A DNA stretch of 35,518 bases from Acidobacteriota bacterium (GTDB taxonomy: Bacteria > Acidobacteriota > Terriglobia > Terriglobales > Acidobacteriaceae), in assembly GCA_021792135.1 (NCBI GenBank), contig JAJYVF010000040.1, positions 1 through 35,518 of the forward strand, written 5' to 3'. Position numbers and translations under genes: made by a program. Positions 29,262-35,518 of the stretch are shown here, piece by piece (position 1 is the stretch's first letter; every line of letters starts with the position of its first letter). The notes under the pieces were generated by a model that did no database searches, had not been told where the DNA came from, and saw only the letters and a program-made list of their open reading frames with translations.

Positions 29262-30152
29262 CTAATGCGGGAGGATGTTCTGCAGCAGGCTCTGGCCGAC
29301 GTATCCGGCAGCAAATCCCACGAAGAAGCCGCCGTAGAAGTCCTCGATGGAGATGAAGGGCTGGGCATCTTTCTTTCTGGCAAAGGCGACGACCAGCACC
29401 GCTCCGAGGAGGACGCCGGCTACAGTCTGCAGCGCGAAGCCGATCCACGGATGAAGATCCGTGAGGGGTGCGGCGCTTCCCTGCAGCTTGTAGAGCGTGT
29501 GCAGGAGGCTGCCCACGATGGCTCCGCAAAATGAGCCGCGCAGGACGGCTCCCAGGGGAGCGCGAATGCTCAGTTGCTGCCGGATCGTGTCCTGGTTGAG
29601 GACGCCGTCGATCTTGTACTGAACCTGAAATTCCAGGTTGTAGGCGGCGGGCATGAACAGGGTGGATCTCCAGGTCTTGAGAGTGAAGCGCTTCAGGGCG
29701 CTGTTGCCGTGCTGCAGGACGATCTCGTCGCTTTCCGCGCCGGGGGTGGATTGCGGAGCAACATTTTGCGCTTCGAGGATCCGTGCCCGGAGTTCCTGCC
29801 TGAAGCCAGCCTTCATGGCGTCCATGACGCTGGCGTCCTGCTGGTCCTTGTCCCGGAACTCAGCGGGGATGGGGAGGCTGATGCCGACGAGGGTGACCGG
29901 GGACTCGTAGGGATTGGTGACGCGAACATAGACCGAGAACGACTTCCCGGCCTCAATCTGCGGCGCCGAGGTCTCCACCTCGTATTTCAGCGGTCCGCGA
30001 AGGAATTTCGTTGCGGACGCGGATTCGGGTGCGGGAGCCTCGTGCACCGGCAGGGCCTGCGCGAGAATCGCGTGACCATTGGCTTCCGAATGACCATTGG
30101 TCTCCGGGAGTGGGGCGCCATTGAGAGACAAGACAGAAGGGTCGTCGGGCAT
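29262..30152 (-). CDS. Unknown protein with C-terminal membrane helices
   Basis: A 296-residue protein I cannot place in a family. It begins with a low-complexity polar stretch (about 1-45) and continues with a beta-rich region that reads as a single Ig-like domain (KYEVETSAPQIEAGKSFSVYVRVTNPYESPVTLVGI is the opening, at about 52-87, split across strands). A helical part follows, then three hydrophobic segments near the C-terminus (about 205-225, 238-262, 270-290) separated by KLQGSAAPLTDLHP and ARKKDAQPF. There is no N-terminal signal. The ATG at 30152 follows CGGAGA at good spacing. It is divergent from the small protein at 30275. Confidence 0.7.
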   Translation of the reverse strand: MPDDPSVLSLNGAPLPETNGHSEANGHAILAQALPVHEAPAPESASATKFLRGPLKYEVETSAPQIEAGKSFSVYVRVTNPYESPVTLVGISLPIPAEFRDKDQQDASVMDAMKAGFRQELRARILEAQNVAPQSTPGAESDEIVLQHGNSALKRFTLKTWRSTLFMPAAYNLEFQVQYKIDGVLNQDTIRQQLSIRAPLGAVLRGSFCGAIVGSLLHTLYKLQGSAAPLTDLHPWIGFALQTVAGVLLGAVLVVAFARKKDAQPFISIEDFYGGFFVGFAAGYVGQSLLQNILPH

Positions 30153-30274
30153 GGGGATTCTCCGACCGGGGCAGGATTGGGGGAAGGAGCGCATGTTGCC
30201 TCTTTTATGTGGCAAAAGTCAATGGAAATTGATGGTGGAAAGCCCGGGATAGAATTGAGCCGGAGACGAGGGCC

Positions 30275-30538
30275 GTGGAAGGCATCGAAATCGAGTACCA
30301 TCTGACCCCGCGAGGATGGGTGGGTGGCGCGGTAAGAGGTGGCTGGGATGCGCAGCATCGGGCAGGGGCGCCTCCGCCGGATCGAGTCATCACGGTAACG
30401 CATACCATCCGCCAGGTTTCGCCCTATGGGCCGGAGAAGCGAGCGGTCACAGTGACGTGGCGGGGGAATGCGACGGAGGAAGAGATCACCGCGCTGCGGA
30501 TGAAGTATCCTCCGCCGTTCGATCCGGGGGATGAGTAA
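30275..30538 (+). CDS. Unknown small protein
   Basis: An 87-residue protein with a GTG start at 30275 behind GACGAGGG. It has no signal or membrane segment and a compact alpha/beta composition: VITVTHTIRQVSPYGPEKRAVTVTW, then ATEEEITALRMKYPPPF, with an acidic end. The strand pattern and the lack of the Arg/Ala runs that mark antisense frames support coding. I do not recognise the family. It is followed by a hairpin at 30555-30579. Confidence 0.55.
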   Translation: MEGIEIEYHLTPRGWVGGAVRGGWDAQHRAGAPPPDRVITVTHTIRQVSPYGPEKRAVTVTWRGNATEEEITALRMKYPPPFDPGDE

Positions 30539-30554
30539 GTGCGGCGGAATCAGT

Positions 30555-30579
30555 CCGACCCCGGCTTTCCTCGGGTCGG
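30555..30579. terminator. Hairpin between convergent genes, weak terminator candidate
   Basis: CCGACCC (30555-30561) pairs with GGGTCGG (30573-30579) around an 11-nt loop. It sits between the convergent small protein and acyl-CoA dehydrogenase genes. There is no clear T-run on either side, so termination is only suggested by its position. Confidence 0.4.
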
Positions 30580-30680
30580 GAATTCCTGAGTCTGTTTCAC
30601 CGGTGGGGTAGCTGAGCTGTGGTACGTCGCATTCGCACACCGAAGTAACGACAGGTCTGCATTCAATGCAGTCGCTCGGC

Positions 30681-31919
30681 TCACCCGCGTGACGGATGCA
30701 CCTTCAAAATCTCTCTCCCGATGACCATGCGCTGGATTTCGCTGGTGCCTTCGCCGATGGTGCAGAGCTTGACGTCGCGGTAGAACTTTTCGACCGGGTA
30801 GTCCTTGATGAAGCCGTAGCCGCCGTGGAGCTGGACGGCCTGGTCGCAGATGCGGACGGCGACCTCGGATGCATACAGTTTCGCCATGGCGGATTCGCGG
30901 GTCACGCGCTGGCCGGCGTCTTTCAGGACCGCGGCGCGGAGGGTGAGCAGGCGGGCGGCATCGAGCTCGGTGGCCATGTCGGCGAGCTTCCACTGGATAC
31001 CCTGGAACTCAGCGATAGCCTTGCCGAACTGTTTGCGCTGTTTGACGTATTTCACGCTGGCGTCGAGAGCGCCCCTGCCGATTCCCAGGGAAAGAGCCGC
31101 GATAGAAATGCGGCCGCCGTCCAGCGTTCGCATGGCATCGACGAAGCCTTCGCCTTCGTTGCCGAGAAGGTTCTCGGCAGGGATGGCGCAGTCCTCGAAG
31201 ATGAGCTCGGAAGTATCGGAAGCGCGGAGGCCGAGCTTGTTCTCTTTCTTGCCGGGGCGGAAGCCGGGCGTGCCCTTTTCGACGATGAAGGCGGAGAGGC
31301 CGTGCGTTTCGCGTTCCTTATCGGTGACGGCGATGATGACGGCGACGTCGGCGTAGAGGCCGTTGGTGATGAAGGTCTTGCTGCCGTTGAGGACCCACTG
31401 ATCGCCGCGGCGGACGGCAGTGGTGCGGGCGGCGGCGGCGTCGGAGCCGGAGCCGGCTTCGGTGAGGGCCCAGGCGCCGATGGCCTGGCCGGCGGCAAGC
31501 TTTTGGACGTACTTCTGCTTTTGCGCCTCAGAGCCGGCGAGGTAGATGTGGTTGGTGCAGAGGGAGTTATGCGCAGCCACGATGAGACCGATGCTGCCGT
31601 CGACGGCGGATAGCTCTTCGATGGCCAGCATGTAATCCACGTAGCCCAGGCCAGCGCCGCCATACTCGGGCGGAAAGATGACGCCGAGGAGGCCCATCCG
31701 GCCGAGCTGCCTGACGACGTCCATGGGGAATTCGGAGGCCTCATCCCAGCGCAGGACGTTGGGGGCGATTTCGCGGGCGGCGAAGTCGCGGATCTCGCGG
31801 CGGAGGGCTTCCTGGTCCTCGGTGAGGGTGAAGGGGAAGGTTCCCCTCCGGCCATCAGAATCAGCGGGGACCCCGGAAGTGGAGGGGGTCTGCTGAGCGG
31901 GTTGGGCATCGGTGCTCAT
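30681..31919 (-). CDS. Acyl-CoA dehydrogenase
   Basis: A 412-residue FAD-dependent dehydrogenase that introduces a trans-2 double bond in acyl-CoA and passes electrons to ETF. Family signatures are present: [14 protein letters not shown] (FAD/substrate loop), [16 protein letters not shown]-like [37 protein letters not shown], and the C-terminal [20 protein letters not shown] followed by [10 protein letters not shown], whose Glu390 is the expected catalytic base of the short/medium-chain group. The first 30 residues are a disordered extension. The ATG at 31919 follows ACGGAGAC. Substrate length or branching cannot be read from sequence; branched-chain or butyryl-type enzymes share these motifs. 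It stands alone. Confidence 0.94.
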   Translation of the reverse strand: MSTDAQPAQQTPSTSGVPADSDGRRGTFPFTLTEDQEALRREIRDFAAREIAPNVLRWDEASEFPMDVVRQLGRMGLLGVIFPPEYGGAGLGYVDYMLAIEELSAVDGSIGLIVAAHNSLCTNHIYLAGSEAQKQKYVQKLAAGQAIGAWALTEAGSGSDAAAARTTAVRRGDQWVLNGSKTFITNGLYADVAVIIAVTDKERETHGLSAFIVEKGTPGFRPGKKENKLGLRASDTSELIFEDCAIPAENLLGNEGEGFVDAMRTLDGGRISIAALSLGIGRGALDASVKYVKQRKQFGKAIAEFQGIQWKLADMATELDAARLLTLRAAVLKDAGQRVTRESAMAKLYASEVAVRICDQAVQLHGGYGFIKDYPVEKFYRDVKLCTIGEGTSEIQRMVIGREILKVHPSRG

Positions 31920-32213
31920 GAAGGTCTCCGTAGACGGAGATATGAAAACCGGCGATGGTAGCAGGGAACTGGCCGTTCAGGCAATGGCTCCAGACGCCGA
32001 AGATGTTGGCGGCGTTCGCGGGCCTTCCCTGTTATCCACCTGCCCGTGCGACAGCTAGCCGCGGTATTCCCCGTGATCCTCTTCCCAATTTACCTCAGGT
32101 TGCGACGAGGTTCAGCATGGAACCATGGGTTCTGGCGATGTGCCGCCGTTCGTGTCGGCGACGGGGAGTGGCGCAGATCCCTATTATTAAGGAGTGTGTC
32201 GGAAGGAGATACG
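31920..32213. other. Intergenic stretch upstream of the acyl-CoA dehydrogenase
   Basis: This lies between the acyl-CoA dehydrogenase start and the small-ORF candidate. It should hold the dehydrogenase promoter, but I see no clear consensus for it. A TATTAT at 32182-32187 could be a -10 box reading rightward into the small ORF at 32214. No repeat or RNA gene is visible. Confidence 0.35.
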
Positions 32214-32351
32214 ATGTCGAGGGGGAACAGGGTCCCATCCGCCGATACCGGATGCGAGCGTGAAATGGTGGAATGCCGGAAAGATGTTCACATACCTAAC
32301 TTCAAAACAGGCAACTTAGAACCGGATAGAGCCTGCTTGTCCGTTATGTGA
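32214..32351 (+). CDS. Candidate 45-residue small protein
   Basis: An ATG at 32214 follows GAAGGAGATACG, a near-ideal ribosome binding site, with TATTAT as a possible -10 box 26 nt upstream. The frame runs 45 codons, is polar with three cysteines (CEREMVECRKD) and ends inside the 3' end of the SulP gene on the other strand (36-nt antisense overlap). No family is recognised. The initiation signals are its only support. Confidence 0.3.
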   Translation: MSRGNRVPSADTGCEREMVECRKDVHIPNFKTGNLEPDRACLSVM

Positions 32352-34004
32352 CACGCGGAACTTCTCAAACGCGTCGAGGGAGTCGTGCAGGCGGCTGAAG
32401 ATTCGAGATGGAGGAACCAGCTCCTCCAGGTGATGGCGTTTGAAATCTTCCCGGGTGTCGGGCGGCATCCTTGCGAATCCCAGGGCAATGTCGGCCTCGG
32501 CCAGCCGCTTCTGCAGTTCCGCGATCACCCGCGATGCGGAATAGTCGATGTTCGCGATTGCTTCGGCATCCACAATGACCCAGCGCACAGGGGATGGCGC
32601 GGGTCCGGCCAGGGCCAGAATCTCTTCTGCAAAGCGATTCGCGTTGGCATAGAAGAGCGCAGCGCCGAAGCGGTAGAGGACCAACCCCGGCTCCGTGACG
32701 GCGCCAGGAGCGACGGGAACCACTTTCCAGACCGTACCGGCGTCGAGCTGAACGACTCCGGTATGCGGATGATAGCTGTGGCGCACAATGCGGACGAGCG
32801 AGAGGAGCATGGCCAGCAGGATTCCCTGCTCCACCCCGGCAACAATCACGACGATGGCCGTGGTGAGCGCAACGGTAAACTCGCCTGGGCTCTCCCGGCG
32901 CATCGCCAGCAGGCCGCGGATATCGATCAGGTGGACGGCCACCAGAAGGACCAGAACACCGAGCACGCACTGCGGCAGATACTGAAGCGGTTTGGTGAAG
33001 AAGAGCAGAACACATGCGACTGTCGCGGCGGTCGAGATCTGGGCGATCTGACTTTGCCCTCCCGCGCTTTCCACCATCGCGGTCTGCGTAGGACTGCCGT
33101 TGACGACGAACGTCCCGCTGATGGCGGCGGCGAGATTGGCTGCGGAAAGGCCAGTAAGGTCTTTGTCTTCGTCAAGCTTTTGCCGGTGTTGCAGCGCATA
33201 GGCGCGTGCGGTAGCCGCACTCTGGGTAACGATCATGATGGCGCATGAAGCCGCTATCGGGACCAGAGGTGGAATTTCCTTCCAGGGCAGCCGATGCATG
33301 CCCGGTACCGGCAGGCCGCCCAGTACGGGGCCGATGGTCGGAATGCCATGCGCGGAGAACCTCCAGAGCGCGCTTGCCACGGTGACCCCGACCACAGCCA
33401 GCAGCGACCCGGGCACCCTGGGCGCGAGTTGCTTCAGCCCCAGGACCGTGGCCAGGACAGCCGCGGAAATAAGAAGCGTGGGGAGATGCAGGGCCGGCAG
33501 CCCGCGGAATATCTGCACCAGCTGACCGAGGGTGGTGCGCGCGTGGACAGGCAATCCGACAGTCTGTCCCAGCACGGCAATGCCGACCTGGAAGCCTACG
33601 CCGGTGAGGAAACCAACCAACGCGGCCTGGGAGAGAAAGTCGGCGATGAACCCCAGCTTCAGCAGCCTCCCGAGCAGCAGGAAAGCGGCCGTCAGAAGAG
33701 CAACATAGCCGGCCAGAGTGACATAATGCGGGCTGGCAACGGGGGCGTGCTCGACCAGTCCCCCGGCGAGAATGGCGGCGGTGGCGGAGTCGGCGGATAC
33801 AACAAGGTAGCGGGAGGAGCCGAAAGCAGCGAAAGCGAGCGGGGGCAAAAGCAGTGTGTACAGACCTGAAATCACCGGCATTCCGGCGATTCGCGTATAT
33901 CCCAGCACCTGCGGGATGTTCATGGCGGCCAGGGTAATTCCGGCGCTGACGTCGCGCCTGGCTCTGTCTCGCCGAAAGGGCCGAATGGCCTCAAACAGGC
34001 TCAT
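32316..34004 (-). CDS. SulP-family anion transporter with STAS domain
   Basis: A 562-residue inner-membrane transporter. About 10-14 hydrophobic segments cover residues 20-400, including NIPQVLGYTRIAGMPVISGLY, the family's first signature region, and the NGSPTQTAMVESAGGQSQ segment. A cytoplasmic STAS domain covers about 430-545 (FGAALFYANANRF, then DAEAIANIDYSA, where the Ser/Tyr-containing loop corresponds to the regulatory STAS site). SulP proteins carry sulfate, bicarbonate or dicarboxylates; the sequence does not decide which. I chose ATG 34004, which gives the usual length; a longer open frame reaches 34151 but adds an arginine/serine-rich stretch unlike the family. No carbonic anhydrase or sulfur gene is adjacent. 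Confidence 0.92.
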   Translation of the reverse strand: MSLFEAIRPFRRDRARRDVSAGITLAAMNIPQVLGYTRIAGMPVISGLYTLLLPPLAFAAFGSSRYLVVSADSATAAILAGGLVEHAPVASPHYVTLAGYVALLTAAFLLLGRLLKLGFIADFLSQAALVGFLTGVGFQVGIAVLGQTVGLPVHARTTLGQLVQIFRGLPALHLPTLLISAAVLATVLGLKQLAPRVPGSLLAVVGVTVASALWRFSAHGIPTIGPVLGGLPVPGMHRLPWKEIPPLVPIAASCAIMIVTQSAATARAYALQHRQKLDEDKDLTGLSAANLAAAISGTFVVNGSPTQTAMVESAGGQSQIAQISTAATVACVLLFFTKPLQYLPQCVLGVLVLLVAVHLIDIRGLLAMRRESPGEFTVALTTAIVVIVAGVEQGILLAMLLSLVRIVRHSYHPHTGVVQLDAGTVWKVVPVAPGAVTEPGLVLYRFGAALFYANANRFAEEILALAGPAPSPVRWVIVDAEAIANIDYSASRVIAELQKRLAEADIALGFARMPPDTREDFKRHHLEELVPPSRIFSRLHDSLDAFEKFRVSHNGQAGSIRF

Positions 34005-34189
34005 GGATTCGTTCTCGCTGACAGAAAGGTCAGAATTCCCCCATGATACGGCGGGCACACCTCGGAGAGGGCCCGATGGCAATCCCGAGGGGGATCGTTC
34101 CCGAATCAGGGATCGGCAGCTGAACGGACGACCCGTTTTACATGGGTACATCTCCCCGACAACACCAGCCCGGAATCGCGCTGACCGGG

Positions 34190-35394
34190 CTAGCGCTTCT
34201 CATAACACCCCATGTCAACCTTCCCGCTCCCTGTCGTTCTCGGCTGACCATCGAGGTCCGTGGCACCAATCACTGCCTGCCCCGGGTTGGCTCCGCGGTC
34301 AAGTGCGGGAGAATCATCTCGCAGATGGAAGTCATCTTTATAGGGGTCAACGAATTGTGGATCGCCGAAGGTGGAGTCGCGGTCATTCCCGGTCGCCTTC
34401 AGAAAATCGTTGAAGCTCGAATAGCTCTTACCGTCATAAGACCACTGCACCGTGCCAGGGTCACCCGGATAGTAGTAGAGGTTGTGATCCATCCTGACTG
34501 TCGGAGTGTCCGGACTGACGCGTCCTGACCGGCTCTGCATCGCCTTCGCAGCTCTGCCGATGTAAACAATATTGTTCTCGAAGATGTTGTTCCGCATGTG
34601 CAGCTGCATATAGAACTCTCCTGTCCCGCTATGCCATGCGTTATTCATGTAGAGGGTGTTGTTCACGATGGTCACATGATCGGATCCGCCGCGTCTCGGC
34701 CCATATCCCCCAATGGAAATGCCCGCCGTGTGACAGAAATAGATCAGGTTGTTGCGCGCGATGATATCGCTCGTATCGCGCCCAAAGTGCTCGCTCGCCA
34801 TTTCAATTCCGAAATCTGTGTTGTGGACGATATTTCGCTGGATCACAACCCGCGTTCCTCCGTCCACATAGATGCCGTCGGATGAGGCCTCGTCGCCGTA
34901 GGCGGGGTTGCCCCTGGAGGTAATGTCATAGACCTGGTTTTCTTCCACCACGCCATCGCGCGCCCGATCGACCCCGGGGTCGGGTGCGGTTCGCTCGAAA
35001 CCGATGATATCGATACCGATGTTGTTGTTCTCGTAGACTCGGTTCCGGGCGATCCGAAAGTGTGACACGTTGCCGTTCAGGACCAGCGATTCGCTCGATC
35101 CTGTCTGCAAATCGTGGACCTTGTTCCCCTCAATCGTGAGATCGCTGATCGGCGTTGCGCCGTCGGTGCCATAGACCGCGATGCCAAATCCATTGGCCCC
35201 GCTTCCGATTGTCCTGCGCCCCTGGTACATCTGCTCGATATTGTGGACATCGTTGTCAAGGATCCTGATCTGAGAGCCGTGACCGTAAATACGAATTCCA
35301 AAAGGGACGCTCTGCGGGTCGGCTGTCTTATAGTTGCGTACCTCAAAACCCTGAATGGTTATATAGCTGACGTCATGTAACGAGATCATGGCGC
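34190..35394 (-). pseudogene. Right-handed parallel beta-helix protein, 5' end cut off by an IS element
   Basis: About 401 residues of a secreted beta-helix protein of the kind seen in polysaccharide lyases and surface carbohydrate-binding proteins. Repeated rungs are visible: ISLHDVSYITIQGFEV, IRILDNDVHNI, LTIEGNKVHDL, FRIARNRVYENN, VVIQRNIVHNTDFGIEM, IIARNNLIYF, VTIVNNTLYMNN and FENNIVYIG. The C-terminus (DLDGQPR, then GKVDMGCYE) is a common ending in these proteins. The frame stays open to 35494, but upstream of 35394 it reads through the terminal repeat of the IS, so the real N-terminus and signal peptide are lost. No catalytic residues can be assigned. The remnant is probably not exported. 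Confidence 0.8.
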
Positions 35395-35518
35395 TGACCT
35401 GACCCCCAGAATCGGTCCAGAACGGAATACGATCTGGACGAAGGAAAGGGGAAGGGCTGATGAGCAGGAGCAGACACACGGAGGCGCAGATCATCGCTGC
35501 GCTGAAGCAGGTTGAGGC
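35395..35518 (+). mobile_element. Left end of an IS3-family insertion sequence
   Basis: The left terminal repeat starts at 35395 with TGACCTGACCCCCAGAAT, a TG-initiated end like those of IS3-family elements. The transposase OrfA start follows 65 nt inside. The element runs off the window. The right end and the host target duplication are outside, so the exact insertion site (35394/35395) is inferred from the terminus and from where beta-helix coding similarity stops. Confidence 0.75.
35460..35518 (+). CDS. IS3-family transposase OrfA, N-terminal part only
   Basis: The ATG at 35460 follows AAGGAAAGGGG and encodes MSRSRHTEAQIIAALKQVEA before the window ends. This is the typical start of the IS3 OrfA helix-turn-helix protein (consensus about K-R-x-x-E-E-Q-I-I-x-x-L-K-E-x-E). 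The protein binds the terminal repeats and, after a programmed frameshift, forms OrfAB transposase. Only 20 residues are visible, so the subgroup (IS407-like is my guess) is unsure. Confidence 0.85.
   Translation, partial: MSRSRHTEAQIIAALKQVE

Overview
The window looks like chromosome from a GC-rich member of the Acidobacteriota, probably Acidobacteriaceae/Terriglobia. That placement is an inference from gene content: a GWxTD-domain secreted protein, an outer-membrane protein with an N-terminal carboxypeptidase-regulatory domain, a split (B12-domain-less) methylmalonyl-CoA mutase, many secreted glycan hydrolases, and high GC with long antisense open frames. No rRNA or marker gene fixes the taxon.

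Layout. Positions 1-1145 are gene-poor, with a strong hairpin terminator, a 31-nt near-perfect palindrome and then the decayed 3' end of a YdfG-type short-chain dehydrogenase. From 1.3 to 12.7 kb lies a glycan-use island. A sialate-O-acetylesterase-like SGNH enzyme (-) is divergent from a GDSL esterase and a GH3 beta-glycosidase (+). Convergent with these is a minus-strand operon: GH20 hexosaminidase, sodium:solute symporter, and a secreted fusion of an AmiE-like serine hydrolase with an exo-muramidase (NamZ/DUF1343). Read together, the operon suggests breakdown of peptidoglycan or amino-sugar polymers outside the cytoplasm and uptake of the product. From 12.8 to 17 kb are housekeeping genes: methylmalonyl-CoA mutase catalytic subunit, two unknown small proteins and glgC. 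From 17 to 19.3 kb are a MacA-like adaptor and a LolD/MacB-like ATPase with no permease beside them. From 19.7 to 23.2 kb are the GWxTD protein and a beta-barrel protein, with a short leader ORF between them, followed by tRNA-Lys(CTT).

The most unusual part is 24.4-29.0 kb. A secreted pilin-like protein is followed by a structured intergenic spacer. Then comes a three-gene, 4-nt-overlapping operon: a PapD-like Ig-fold periplasmic protein, an outer-membrane beta-barrel with a C-terminal regulatory-like domain, and a second pilin-like paralogue. A third paralogue is encoded convergently. The architecture resembles a very diverged chaperone-usher pathway, and I report it as the main candidate for an undescribed system.

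The right end carries an unknown membrane protein, a small unknown protein, an acyl-CoA dehydrogenase, a SulP transporter, and a right-handed beta-helix gene cut by an IS3-family element. The left terminus of that element and the first 20 transposase residues are visible before the window ends.
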